From positions 1-64,000 of the forward strand of contig JAUIHI010000006.1 of the NCBI GenBank assembly GCA_030432295.1: a DNA stretch of 64,000 bases, written 5' to 3'. This DNA is from Anaerolineae bacterium. Its GTDB lineage: Bacteria > Chloroflexota > Anaerolineae > Caldilineales > Caldilineaceae. Under the pieces are notes generated by a model. It was not told the DNA's origin and searched no databases. It saw only the letters and a list, made by a program, of their open reading frames with translations. The position numbers were made by a program, and so were the translations under genes. Position 1 is the first letter of the stretch. The number at the start of each line of letters is the position of its first letter. Below are positions 18,093-26,871 of the stretch, in pieces.

Positions 18093-18271
18093 GTGGATTC
18101 CAGGAAAGGATCGGGTTTGGGTAGATAAGTGTCAGGTGAAATAGGCAACAAGTTGCATAGAAAATCCTGCTGTTTTCCATATACTGAGTTTAGAGTACGG
18201 CAAACAGCCTATCCTGGTCAGAGGATTGGATTTGCAGACAAAGTGATTTCTTATACGACAGGGAAGTAACT

Positions 18272-18664
18272 ATGGCAACAATTATGGTTGTGGACGATTA
18301 TCCAATTACCCAACGGATATTGACATATCAACTATTCAAAGAGGGACATCAGGTGGTGACGGCCAGCAATGGACAGGAGGCATTGAATTCGCTCATCGAA
18401 TTGGATGTGGATTTGATGATTATGGACCTAACTATGCCCGAAATGGATGGCATAACTGTATTGTATCAATTGCGCGCCTGCAGCCGTCATGCCAATATGC
18501 CCGTCATTATACTGACGGCCAGCAACAAAGATCAGGACCGCAAACAGGCGCTGAGAGCAGGGGCCAATGCGTTTTTGACCAAACCCGCCGACAATTGGCA
18601 ACTGTTTAATATGATAGACGAATTGCTGGTAGACCTTGCACCGATGGAATTGGCTGTCGGATAG
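18272..18664 (+). CDS. Single-domain response regulator (CheY-like)
   Basis: A 130-residue stand-alone receiver domain. All phospho-acceptor machinery is present: Asp8-Asp9 (MVVDDYP), Asp52 (IMDLTMPEMDG), Thr82 (IILTAS) and Lys104 (FLTKPAD). There is no output domain. No histidine kinase is adjacent, so the partner must be encoded elsewhere. It is preceded by a 179-bp gap and transcribed alone, converging on the PPK2 gene. Confidence 0.93.
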   Translation: MATIMVVDDYPITQRILTYQLFKEGHQVVTASNGQEALNSLIELDVDLMIMDLTMPEMDGITVLYQLRACSRHANMPVIILTASNKDQDRKQALRAGANAFLTKPADNWQLFNMIDELLVDLAPMELAVG

Positions 18665-18748
18665 CTTGAAAAGGGCTGTCGCCCTGACGCTTGTCTGCGA
18701 TACCGGCCTCGAACATCTCCTGCGGCCCTCCAGCCCGGACATCAACTG

Positions 18749-19555
18749 TCAGTCGATCACAATCCCTTCCAGCCCCTCCTCGGCCTGGGGATATTCCATC
18801 TTCAGCCCTTCCAGCGTCTCCACCAGAATCTGGGAAATGACCAGATTGCGATACCACTTGCGGTTGGCGGGAATGATGTACCAGGGCGCGTGGTCGGTGC
18901 TGGTGCGGGAGAGAACGGCTTCATAGGCATTCTGATATTCGGGCCAAAGCGCGCGTTCGGCCAGGTCGCCTTTGGCGAATTTCCAGTTCTTGTCCGGCTC
19001 GTCCAGCCGGGCCTGCAAGCGCTCCTTCTGCTCGTCTTTGTCGATGTGCAGATAGAACTTGAGGATCGTCGTGCCCTCCTCGGCCAGTTGCTTCTCGAAG
19101 GCATTGATCTGCTCATAGCGGCGGCTCCACACCTTTTCGGGAACCAGATTGTGAACCCGCACCACCAGCACATCCTCGTAGTGGCTGCGGTTGAAGATGA
19201 CGATCTCCCCAGAACCTGGCGTCACTTTGTGGACCCGCCAGAGATAATCGTGGGCCAGTTCTTCCGGCGTGGGCCGTTTGAAGCTGGCAACCTTCACCCC
19301 CTGGGGATTCACTCCGTCGAAGACGTGACGGATAGTTCCGTCTTTGCCCCCCGAGTCCATCGCCTGCAGAACAATCAGCACTTTGTGTTTGCCCTCGGCG
19401 TAGAGCAACTCCTGCAAGGCTTCCAGCCGCTTGTTGAGCTTTTTGGTAGCCTCCTTGCCTGCCTTTTTGTCCCCCTCAAAAGCCCCGGCGTCTGCCGGGT
19501 CCCACTCGTTCAGGTCGATCTCCTGCTCTGGTTTCACTCGATAGCGTTCGTACAC
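18749..19555 (-). CDS. Polyphosphate kinase 2 family (PPK2)
   Basis: A 268-residue PPK2, which moves phosphate between polyphosphate and nucleotides. The Walker A motif is QAMDSGGKDGT (residues 65-74), followed by the family's GVNPQGVKVASFKRPT, the Walker B-like FNRSHYEDVLV and a lid region RRYEQINAFEKQL. The sequence reads like the PPK2 subgroup that phosphorylates nucleoside mono- or diphosphates from polyP. The exact class cannot be fixed by eye. The length is normal. Confidence 0.92.
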   Translation of the reverse strand: MYERYRVKPEQEIDLNEWDPADAGAFEGDKKAGKEATKKLNKRLEALQELLYAEGKHKVLIVLQAMDSGGKDGTIRHVFDGVNPQGVKVASFKRPTPEELAHDYLWRVHKVTPGSGEIVIFNRSHYEDVLVVRVHNLVPEKVWSRRYEQINAFEKQLAEEGTTILKFYLHIDKDEQKERLQARLDEPDKNWKFAKGDLAERALWPEYQNAYEAVLSRTSTDHAPWYIIPANRKWYRNLVISQILVETLEGLKMEYPQAEEGLEGIVID

Positions 19556-19602
19556 AATCCTTGCTCCTATGTGTAAATGGGGTTGTATACAGATTCCTGC
19601 TC

Positions 19603-20073
19603 TTATGTAGCCACACCCGTCAGTTCAGCCATACGGGGCAGAGCCTGGCCAATCCACTCTTCCAGCAGATGATAGGTGCGTTCGTACTCGGCAAAGGCCA
19701 GACCAATCGGGTCGTCCACATCTTCGCCGCGCCCGATCAGTTCAGATAGGACAAAGACCCGACCGCTTGCCTCCGGGAATGCGCTCAGAATCGCCTGCTT
19801 GTGGGCAGCCTCCATCGTCACCAGCAGTTCGCTCTCGGCCACCAGCGCGGATGTGAGCGCCCGACTGCTGTGGCGGCTCAGGTCGAAGCCGTGGCGACCC
19901 GCCATTGTGGCCGACGCGGGGGTGGCTGGGTAGCCATCCACAGCCCGCACACCCGCCGACCCAACCCGCCATTCTTCCGCAGGATAGGCGCGGGTGAGCT
20001 TGTCCCGTCCGATGACTTCGGCCATCGGCGAACGGCATTGGTTGGCTGTACAGATAAAAAGAACATTTGGCAT
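19603..20073 (-). CDS. Low-molecular-weight protein tyrosine phosphatase
   Basis: A 156-residue LMW-PTP fold protein. The P-loop CX5R is CTANQCR (Cys8 to Arg14) followed by SPMAE. The general acid is Asp121 in DVDDPIG, at the expected C-terminal place. Start ATG 20071-20073 gives the canonical MPNVLFIC opening; upstream in-frame codons are ignored. Related proteins dephosphorylate bacterial tyrosine kinases that control exopolysaccharide export, or reduce arsenate. The wording fits a phosphatase better than an arsenate reductase. Confidence 0.9.
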   Translation of the reverse strand: MPNVLFICTANQCRSPMAEVIGRDKLTRAYPAEEWRVGSAGVRAVDGYPATPASATMAGRHGFDLSRHSSRALTSALVAESELLVTMEAAHKQAILSAFPEASGRVFVLSELIGRGEDVDDPIGLAFAEYERTYHLLEEWIGQALPRMAELTGVAT

Positions 20074-20493
20074 TGGGTGGTATCCCTGATCAGTACAGAA
20101 AGTGGGACGCTGATTCACGCAGATTGACGCTGATCCAAAGAAAAAATCAGCGTTTATCTGCGTCCAGCTTTTTTCACCATCTTCTTGACTACTACAAAAA
20201 AGTCGAACATCTGATAGTCGGCTGTGGCGACTATACCGAATGCAGGGCCAGTTGTCAACGACAAGCCGCCCTCAAATATTTTGGACGTTTTCAAAACCAG
20301 TTAGAGGCGCAGGCACGCCCACGTGCCGGTCAGAGCCGCACGTGGGCGTGCTTACTCTTCACTCCAACCCAAAATGAACATACCCAAATGTTTTGCAAAT
20401 GAATCGCATAGCCGTATACTTCCAACAGTTTTGGCCTGCGCACTGCTTGCACAGGTTGCCACCCATCACAACTGCCTGGGGATAGATTTGGAT
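20074..20493. other. Intergenic region, 420 bp, with two inverted repeats
   Basis: Between the divergent phosphatase and CapA-like genes. At 20104-20168 lies an imperfect inverted repeat of the CGCAGATTGACGCTGAT type, related to text at 1856, 26758 and 58950. At 20313-20351 a perfect 14-bp-arm hairpin follows. No RNA gene or clear promoter was identified. Confidence 0.55.
20313..20351. repeat. Hairpin with arms GCACGCCCACGTGC
   Basis: Perfect 14-base arms (20313-20326 and 20338-20351) with an 11-base loop, about 140 bases upstream of the CapA-like start. It may be a terminator-like palindrome or a regulatory hairpin. Confidence 0.6.
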
Positions 20494-22224
20494 ATGTCTG
20501 CATCTAACACCGCCGTACCAACTCGCCCAACCCTTAAGAAAAGAATGCCCTTGCAGCCGGAACGACGATGGCTGGTAGCACTATTGGCTGCCTTACTGTT
20601 GACAATAGCCGGGGCGGCTGCGCGCCCGCCCGCGCTGGCAGATGACGACGCCCAGCAGAGCCACTCGGATTGGCTGACTGTCGCCATCGATTCCAGCCTG
20701 CCCGAACGCTATTACAACCGGCTGCTCTCCCTGCTCGTCTATCGGGTGAAATCTTTGGAGACCGACGACGGCCTGAAGAAAGTTTTGTTGCTCGACAGGG
20801 GCAGCGAAGCCGACGCGACGATTGAACTGATGCCCCTGACCGCAGCCGAGGGCGCCGCCATCTACACCCGTTTCTATGCGCCGGTAGTCGCCTTTGCCAC
20901 GGTGACCGATGACATCCCGTTGGAAGAATTGGCAGCGCGCTGGCAGGGGGAGGGGGAGGGGCCGCTGGTCATCACCCGTGAATACGAAGCGGAACTGACC
21001 GCCATTCTGGGCGCGCCAATGGCAGAATCGGTGATTGTCACTGGCACGAACGATATCTTGGCAGTGGTGGAAGCCAATGCCGACGCAGTGGGGATCGCCC
21101 TCTTCGACCGGCTGCAACCCCGTTTCAAAGTTCTGTCGGTGGATGGAGTCAATGTTCTGGACAACCATCTGGACCCCAGTACCTACGGCCTAGCCGCGGC
21201 GGTGGCCGTAACCGGTCCCCACGCGGCAGAGCTGGCCGCGGCCCTTTCTGCACAGGTCACCAATCCCAGCAACCGGGACCCGGAGCATCTGACAACCCTT
21301 GTGATGACCGGCGTGACTGCGATGACACGGGTCACCGCGGCCAAAATGGAGCGCAATGGCTACGACTATCCAGCCCGCGTCATTTCGCCCACCCTCTCCG
21401 CCGCCGACATCACCCACATCAGCAACGAAGTGCCTTTCATCGAAGGCTGTGTGGTCAACGCCTCCCAGGACAACCTGACGATGTGCAGCGATACCACTTA
21501 CTGGGCCGCGCTGGAAGCCCTGGGCACGGACATTGTGGGGTTGAGCGGCAACCACGTGAACGACTTTGGGCGGGACGGTGCGCGGGAATCTATCGGCTGG
21601 TATCGGGAGAACGACATTGCCATCTACGGCAGCGGACTGAATGTGGAGGAAGCCTGCGCGCCCCTGATTCTGGAGCACAACGGCAACCGCATCGCCTTTA
21701 TCGCGGCCCTGGCCTTTGGCCCCTCCTTTGCCTGGGCCACAGACGAACTGCCTGGCGCCTGCTACTACTACGACCACAAAGAGCTGATCTTTGAGACAAT
21801 CGAAAAATTGCGCTCCGAAGTCGATGTGATTGCGGTGGAGTTGCAATATCTGGAAACCTACAATCCCTATCCCACGGGCCAGCAGGTGACTGAATTTCGG
21901 GAATTGCGGGATCAGGGCGTGGATATTGTAACGGGCGTGCAGAGCCACGTGCCCCAGGCTTTTGAACCCTACGGACCAGACGCTTCCCAGCGCCCCGGCG
22001 TGATTGTCTATGGCCTGGGCAATCTCTTCTTCGATCAGATGTGGAGTTGGCAGACCCGCACGGAACTGATCGCCCGCCACACAATCTATCGGGGGCGAGT
22101 GATCAGCACAGAGATTCTGACCGCTGTGTTGGAGGATTACGCGCAGCCCCGCTGGGCGACGGAAGCGGAGCGGGCCGGGCTGTTGCGCAGCATCTTCCAG
22201 GCCGCGCCGACCCGGCCCGATTGA
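20494..22224 (+). CDS. CapA-like poly-gamma-glutamate/capsule protein with N-terminal binding-protein-like domain
   Basis: A 576-residue secreted protein from ATG 20494; a later ATG at 20545 is possible. The basic stretch and hydrophobic run RRWLVALLAALLLTIAGAAA form a signal peptide or anchor. Residues ~60-270 resemble a periplasmic solute-binding half (APVVAFATVTDDIPLEEL, VITGTNDILAVVE-like text). The C-terminal ~280 residues are the CapA metallophosphatase-like fold: VPFIEGCVVN, LSGNHVNDFGRDG, VDVIAVELQY, VTGVQSHVPQAFEPYG and VIVYGLGNLFFDQ. Probable envelope polysaccharide or gamma-glutamyl work. The double-domain architecture is unusual. Confidence 0.8.
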   Translation: MSASNTAVPTRPTLKKRMPLQPERRWLVALLAALLLTIAGAAARPPALADDDAQQSHSDWLTVAIDSSLPERYYNRLLSLLVYRVKSLETDDGLKKVLLLDRGSEADATIELMPLTAAEGAAIYTRFYAPVVAFATVTDDIPLEELAARWQGEGEGPLVITREYEAELTAILGAPMAESVIVTGTNDILAVVEANADAVGIALFDRLQPRFKVLSVDGVNVLDNHLDPSTYGLAAAVAVTGPHAAELAAALSAQVTNPSNRDPEHLTTLVMTGVTAMTRVTAAKMERNGYDYPARVISPTLSAADITHISNEVPFIEGCVVNASQDNLTMCSDTTYWAALEALGTDIVGLSGNHVNDFGRDGARESIGWYRENDIAIYGSGLNVEEACAPLILEHNGNRIAFIAALAFGPSFAWATDELPGACYYYDHKELIFETIEKLRSEVDVIAVELQYLETYNPYPTGQQVTEFRELRDQGVDIVTGVQSHVPQAFEPYGPDASQRPGVIVYGLGNLFFDQMWSWQTRTELIARHTIYRGRVISTEILTAVLEDYAQPRWATEAERAGLLRSIFQAAPTRPD

Positions 22225-22233
22225 GTAGGCTGT

Positions 22234-22905
22234 CTATCCCGCATTCGACGCGGCCGCGTTCCCGTACTGCCGCTTCAATGTCTGCAACAGCACCCGGCCC
22301 GGCCCGGAGAGACGGGTCATAAAGAAGCCCTCGCCGCTGAAGAGGATTTTGCGGCAGCCGCCCACGCCCTGGATGTCGTAGTCCACCCCGGAGGAGAAAG
22401 CGGCCAGGTTGCCTGTGCTGACCAGAATCTGCTCGCCTTCGGCCAGGCGCTGCTCGGAAAAGTCGCCGCTGGCGTGGACCAGCACAGTGCCTTTGCCAGA
22501 GACAGTCTGCAAAAAGAGGCCGGCCCCGCCAAAAAGGGCGGCCCCGGCCCGACGCGCGACGGTGACGGTAATGTCCAGATCGTTGCCCCAGGCGCAGAGA
22601 AAAGAGCCCCGGGTAGTGGTCACAGGGCCGTCGTTCTCCAGGTCCCAGACTTCCAGATGGCCCGGTGCGTTGGCCGAGAGCAGCGCGTGCTGGTCTGGCT
22701 GGTCGGTTTGCAGATAGGTGAGGGCGACCCCTTCGCCGGAAAGCGAGCGACGCACGGCCCCGCCCAACCCGCCGGGGACGCGCAGGTTCCATTGCAGGCC
22801 AGGGCTGTAGGCCATCAACCCGCCTTTGCTGCACCAGACAAACTCGCCCGGCTCAAATTCCAGACGGACCGATTGGGCGATTTCGCCAGAGATGGTATAA
22901 CGCAT
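22234..22905 (-). CDS. AIM24/TIGR00266 family protein
   Basis: A 223-residue beta-barrel protein of the AIM24 family. Glycine-rich beta repeats are characteristic: FVWCSKGGLMAYSPGLQW, FLCAWGNDLDITVTVARRAGAALFGGAGLFLQTVSGKGTVLVHASG. It has no catalytic motif and its bacterial function is unknown. It converges with the CapA-like gene with only 9 nt between stops. Confidence 0.85.
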   Translation of the reverse strand: MRYTISGEIAQSVRLEFEPGEFVWCSKGGLMAYSPGLQWNLRVPGGLGGAVRRSLSGEGVALTYLQTDQPDQHALLSANAPGHLEVWDLENDGPVTTTRGSFLCAWGNDLDITVTVARRAGAALFGGAGLFLQTVSGKGTVLVHASGDFSEQRLAEGEQILVSTGNLAAFSSGVDYDIQGVGGCRKILFSGEGFFMTRLSGPGRVLLQTLKRQYGNAAASNAG

Positions 22906-23035
22906 AGAGAATCTCCTATTGGGAGTGCGGATTCGGAAAAGATAGTCAGGGGACTGTTTGTAAACAGCAATTCTCTGTATCCACTACGCAGGCCCGGCGC
23001 GAGGGTCGCGGCCACGGAAAGATGAGGGAACGACA

Positions 23036-23383
23036 ATGAGCAACAATCGACGGCTGGCCTATTCGACGGACCCGGAGCCAGAGGCCGAAAAGGCCCCGCT
23101 AGAGATGCCCCGCAATCCGGCTGCGCCCTTTGCCATTCAGGGCAACCAGCCGGTCTACGTGCGTCTGGAACGCAAGGGTCGTCGAGGCAAGACTGTCTCG
23201 CTTATAGATGGAGTGATGAGTCCTGCTGTGGGCAAAGAGGCATTGCTGAAGCATTTGAAGAACGCGTTGGGCACAGGCGGTGCGCTCAAAGAGGGCGTGC
23301 TGGAGATTCAGGGCGATCACCGGGACCGGATTGTGGAAGTGTTGACCGGACTGGGCTACAAGCCGAAGAAGGCGGGGGGATGA
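23036..23383 (+). CDS. SUI1/YciH-type translation factor
   Basis: A 115-residue protein. The C-terminal ~75 residues have the SUI1/eIF1 fold pattern: VYVRLERKGRRGKTVSLIDGV, LLKHLKNALGTGGALKEGVLEIQGDHRDRIVEVLTGLGYKPKKAG. The GTGG loop and the IQGDHR element are family hallmarks. Bacterial YciH influences start-codon fidelity and stress translation. The ~35-residue N-terminal extension is disordered-looking. Start ATG 23036 has GAGGGAACG upstream. Confidence 0.93.
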   Translation: MSNNRRLAYSTDPEPEAEKAPLEMPRNPAAPFAIQGNQPVYVRLERKGRRGKTVSLIDGVMSPAVGKEALLKHLKNALGTGGALKEGVLEIQGDHRDRIVEVLTGLGYKPKKAGG

Positions 23384-23386
23384 GGA

Positions 23387-23408
23387 GGGTATTGGGTGTT
23401 GGGTATCT
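23387..23408. repeat. GGGTATTGG repeat, left copy
   Basis: GGGTATTGGGTGTTGGGTAT-type wording directly after the SUI1 gene stop. The inverted counterpart is at 23951-23970, and another forward copy lies at 37071-37088 upstream of a membrane gene. Confidence 0.6.
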
Positions 23409-23463
23409 CGTCGGCATCTAAGATGAAAGTGACGAGTAAAGTGTAGACGTTAGGTAGCACCCA

Positions 23464-23874
23464 TTAAGCTGCGCGCTCTCTCCAGTTCCATGCCAATCGG
23501 ATAATCAACAACAGTGCGACCAACTCAATCACAGCAAAGAAAATGTCATCAAGATCAGGTGTCATGTTGTTTCCGATAACACTCACGATTTGGAGCACAC
23601 CGATGATGATGTTGGTTAAACGATTCGCCTTTAAGTGTAGGAATTGAATGAGCGGGATCATAAGGAGGGGGATTGCGATCATAATCCCACCAACCAGCAT
23701 AAGGCCGTCTGTTATCCGAACGCCATTTACGATGCCTGTCATCATCTCTTCAATGAATCCAGCGTGCCCAAATTGATGAAGGTCACGAAAGATCATATTG
23801 AAGAAAATAAAGACCCACAGGGAGGATAGCTTTGCCTTCTTGTCTAAATCGTTCATCGTCAGTGTCGTATTCAT
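23464..23874 (-). CDS. Small four-helix membrane protein (DUF6326-like), low GC
   Basis: A 136-residue protein with about four hydrophobic segments (LWVFIFFNMIFRDLHQ, LVGGIMIAIPLLMIPLIQFL, NIIIGVLQIVSVIGN, FFAVIELVALLLIIRLAW). The conserved-looking FRDLHQFGHAGFIEEM resembles DUF6326 proteins. Function is unknown. The gene is visibly AT-richer than its surroundings and lies between inverted copies of a GGGTATTGG repeat (23387-23408 and 23951-23970). Horizontal arrival is plausible. Confidence 0.7.
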   Translation of the reverse strand: MNTTLTMNDLDKKAKLSSLWVFIFFNMIFRDLHQFGHAGFIEEMMTGIVNGVRITDGLMLVGGIMIAIPLLMIPLIQFLHLKANRLTNIIIGVLQIVSVIGNNMTPDLDDIFFAVIELVALLLIIRLAWNWRERAA

Positions 23875-23950
23875 CTCTACCCCTTGTATTTTAGTGAGGG
23901 GTGCGCATAATCGAGAGACGGAGAGTTTTTCCTTATTGCCAAACCGCCGA

Positions 23951-23970
23951 AATATCCAATACCCAATATC
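23951..23970. repeat. GGGTATTGG repeat, right (inverted) copy
   Basis: AATATCCAATACCCAATATC, complementary to the 23387-23408 and 37071-37088 wording. Together with the left copy it brackets the low-GC membrane gene. Confidence 0.6.
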
Positions 23971-23979
23971 TACGCCTCC

Positions 23980-25239
23980 CTACCGCAAATCCTTTCCCAC
24001 ATCGTTGCCGCTGCGGATGCTCTTGCGTTTGCCAAAGACGTCGTCCCCGCTGAAGGGGTGAATGACGACGTTGCGCCCGATGGAGATACCCGCGGGGATG
24101 CGGCTGCTTTTACCGATAAGGGTAATGCCTGTGTTCAGCCGTTCGGGCAGGAGCGCGTTGGGTTTGTTGTTGTCGCCGTATCCCACCTGCGCGCCCTCGC
24201 CAATCACTACCCCTTTGTCCACAATACAGCGGTCCACCACCGCACCGGGACCGATGACCGTATCGCTGAGGATGATACTGTCGCGCACAATCGCGCCCTC
24301 GGCCACCCGCACACCCGGCGAAAGCACACTGCGCTCCACCGTGCCGTCGATCTGACAGCCATTGGAAAGTAGCGTCCCATCCACATCAGCGATGGGACCC
24401 AACTTTACCGGCGCGCGTTCCTCGCTGCGGGTGTGGATCACCCACTGGGGATCGTAGAGGTCCAGGGCTGGCTCCTCGGCCATCAGACTCATATTAGCCT
24501 CCCAATAGGACTGGACTGTGCTGACGTCGGCCCAATAGCCGGGGAAGGTGAAGCTCTGCACCCGACGATTGTCGGCCAGCAGCGCGGGCAGAATGTGATA
24601 GCCAAAATCCACGTGGGTACTGCCCGCCAGCAGTTCGATCAGAAAATCCCGGCGGAAGACGTAGATACCCATCGAAGCCAGGTTGCGGGGAGAGCGGCGG
24701 GGCTTCTCCTGAAACTCGACGATACGCCCATCCCCCCCGGTGGAGACGATGCCAAAGCGGTGGGTTTCGTGGAGATTGACCCGGCGCACGGCCACGGTCA
24801 CGTCGGCTTCTGTCTGGGCGTGGTGCTGAATCAGAGGCCGGTAGTCCATCACCGAGACGTGACGACCGGAAAGGATCAGCACATACTCCTCGTGCTGCTG
24901 GGCCACGTAGTCCAAATTGCGGCGCACCGCATCCGCCGATCCCCGCTGCCAATCCCCATAGGGACCGCCCTGGTAGGGCTGAAGCAGACGCACACCGCCG
25001 CTGGCCCGGTCCAAATCCCAGGGCTTGCCGATGCCGATGTGGTCGTTCAAACTGCGGGGACGGTATTGGGTGAGCACAGCCACATTGGTAATTTCACTGT
25101 TGACGCAGTTGCTCAAGGAAAAATCGACCAGCCGAAACTTGCCGCCAAAGGGAACTGACGGTTCCGAGCGGATTTCGGTGAGAACACTCAAGTCCTGGCT
25201 TTCGCCGCCAGCCATAATCAATGCAAGTGCACGGGCCAT
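23980..25239 (-). CDS. GlgC-like ADP-glucose pyrophosphorylase paralogue, probably regulatory (GlgD-like)
   Basis: A 419-residue nucleotidyltransferase plus left-handed beta-helix protein from ATG 25237-25239, with AGGTG in front. It is collinear with the adjacent GlgC. The pyrophosphorylase loop that should read GGxGTRL..L...RAKPA is here [20 protein letters not shown], losing the catalytic Arg and Lys. The catalytic Asp in [10 protein letters not shown] is replaced in [10 protein letters not shown]. The [28 protein letters not shown] and hexapeptide domains are intact. By analogy with Bacillus GlgD and plant large subunits it may form an inactive, regulatory partner of the active GlgC. Confidence 0.85.
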   Translation of the reverse strand: MARALALIMAGGESQDLSVLTEIRSEPSVPFGGKFRLVDFSLSNCVNSEITNVAVLTQYRPRSLNDHIGIGKPWDLDRASGGVRLLQPYQGGPYGDWQRGSADAVRRNLDYVAQQHEEYVLILSGRHVSVMDYRPLIQHHAQTEADVTVAVRRVNLHETHRFGIVSTGGDGRIVEFQEKPRRSPRNLASMGIYVFRRDFLIELLAGSTHVDFGYHILPALLADNRRVQSFTFPGYWADVSTVQSYWEANMSLMAEEPALDLYDPQWVIHTRSEERAPVKLGPIADVDGTLLSNGCQIDGTVERSVLSPGVRVAEGAIVRDSIILSDTVIGPGAVVDRCIVDKGVVIGEGAQVGYGDNNKPNALLPERLNTGITLIGKSSRIPAGISIGRNVVIHPFSGDDVFGKRKSIRSGNDVGKDLR

Positions 25240-25282
25240 TGGAAACACCTCGCTTCACTGAGAATTGCAACCCAAGAAGTTT

Positions 25283-25326
25283 GACTTAGAAGTTCGACTT
25301 TTTCCAAAAAGTCGAACTTCTAAGTC
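25283..25326. repeat. Palindrome with core AGAAGTTCGACTTTTT, copy 2
   Basis: Perfect 21-base arms (25283-25303 and 25306-25326) with a 2-base loop, between the two GlgC-like genes. It shares its core with 695-733. It could act as a hairpin that separates or attenuates the two transcripts. Confidence 0.75.
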
Positions 25327-25339
25327 GAGCTCCTACTGT

Positions 25340-26593
25340 TTATATTGTCTGCCCATCTTTGACTTCGCCGTCGGCGGGGAAATCTTTGGCCCGGCGGTCG
25401 CTGTTGATGAGCACATTCGTGCCCACCCGCGCGCCGTCGGGAATCTCCGCGCCTTTGCCGATGACTGTAATTCCAAAGGCCAGGCGGTCGGGCATCTTCT
25501 CGTTGACCACCGCGGCATCCCCCACGCCGATCTGCGCGCCCGCACCCACCACCACCTGTTTGTCAACCACCGACTTTTCGATGAGCGCACCGGGGCCTAT
25601 CCAGGTGTCGTTCATCACAATGCTGTCGCGCACCACCGCGCCGGGGCTGACGTAGACGCCGGGACTGAGCACGCTGTTCTCCACCAGCCCCCGCACCACA
25701 CAGCCGTTGGAAACCATACTCTGTACAACTTTGGCCTGGGGGCCGATTTTGGCGGGCGGGCGCTCTTCGGATTTGGTGTGCAGAGGCCAGTCTTCGTTGT
25801 AGAGGTCCAGGGCCGGATTGGGCTGCACCAGTTCCAGATTGGTGGCCCAATAGGAGTCAATTGTCCCCACATCCACCCAATAGCCCTCGAAGCGGTAGGC
25901 GAAGACCCGATCCCCCGCGGCCAGCATCGCCGGGACGACGTGCTTGCCGAAGTCTTCCCGCGGCGTCTCTTTTGTGCCTTCGTTCAGCCGCTGCTCCAGC
26001 ATACGGGCATTGAAAATGTAGATGCCCATCGATGCCAGATTGCCGCGATCTTCCTTGGGCTTCTCATAGAATTGGGTGATGGAGCCATCCTCGGCCACTT
26101 CCATAATTCCATAGCGGCTGGCTTCTTCCATTGGTACAGGCATAACCGCAATTGTCAGGTCCGCGTTTTGCTCCCGGTGATAGGCCAGCATCGGGCCGTA
26201 GTCCATCTTATAGATGTGGTCACCAGAGAGAATAATCACCTCATCCGCGTTCTGCTCGGTGACAAAGTTCATATTCTGGTGGATGGCGTCGGCTGTGCCC
26301 GCGTACCAGTTCTGGTTGCCCCGGCCCTGATAGGGCTGAAGCAGACGCACACCACCCCGTGTCCGGTCCAGGTCCCAGGGCTTGCCGATGGCAATGTGAT
26401 CGTTCAAGCTGTGGGGGCGGTATTGGGTCAACACACCGATGGTGTAGATCCCGCTGTTGACACAGTTGCTGAGGGTGAAGTCGATGATGCGGAATTTCCC
26501 GGCAAAGGGGACCGCTGGTTTGGCCCGCTGTTCGGACAGGACGGTGAGCCGGGTTCCTTCACCGCCAGCCAGGATCATAGCAATCGTGGTCAT
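25340..26593 (-). CDS. glgC: Glucose-1-phosphate adenylyltransferase
   Basis: A 417-residue ADP-glucose pyrophosphorylase, which makes ADP-glucose for glycogen. All active-site motifs are present: [66 protein letters not shown] and ASMGIYIF, followed by the C-terminal beta-helix. Start ATG 26591-26593 gives the canonical [11 protein letters not shown]; the longer frame upstream has no family match. It lies 100 nt upstream of the inactive-looking paralogue, in the same direction. Confidence 0.93.
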   Translation of the reverse strand: MTTIAMILAGGEGTRLTVLSEQRAKPAVPFAGKFRIIDFTLSNCVNSGIYTIGVLTQYRPHSLNDHIAIGKPWDLDRTRGGVRLLQPYQGRGNQNWYAGTADAIHQNMNFVTEQNADEVIILSGDHIYKMDYGPMLAYHREQNADLTIAVMPVPMEEASRYGIMEVAEDGSITQFYEKPKEDRGNLASMGIYIFNARMLEQRLNEGTKETPREDFGKHVVPAMLAAGDRVFAYRFEGYWVDVGTIDSYWATNLELVQPNPALDLYNEDWPLHTKSEERPPAKIGPQAKVVQSMVSNGCVVRGLVENSVLSPGVYVSPGAVVRDSIVMNDTWIGPGALIEKSVVDKQVVVGAGAQIGVGDAAVVNEKMPDRLAFGITVIGKGAEIPDGARVGTNVLINSDRRAKDFPADGEVKDGQTI

Positions 26594-26704
26594 CGCGACC
26601 TTCTTTCTGCGCACGGGGAGGATAGAGAGATAAATTAGTAGCTGTATCGTAACGTAAAGACGAGGGGAATGCAATTTTGAAAATAACAGCCCCCTAATAG
26701 CTTT

Positions 26705-26733
26705 TTGAAATTCCCCCTGACGGCTGCTATAAT
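26705..26733 (+). promoter_or_regulatory. Strong sigma-70-type promoter
   Basis: TTGAAA (26705-26710), a 17-bp spacer and TATAAT (26728-26733). It points toward the gene at 26872 and leaves a leader of about 130 nt that contains a copy of the GACGCAGATTTG repeat wording (26758-26827). Confidence 0.7.
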
Positions 26734-26871
26734 AGGCTGTTGAATCGATGATAAGAGGACGCAGATTTGTCTGATCTGGATTGATTGTTATCCATCTCTA
26801 TTTTGGTATCTTTCGATCTGCGTCCGCTTTCCTATTTATTGATGGCTTGGTTGAGATGGCAGGAGGGGTAA

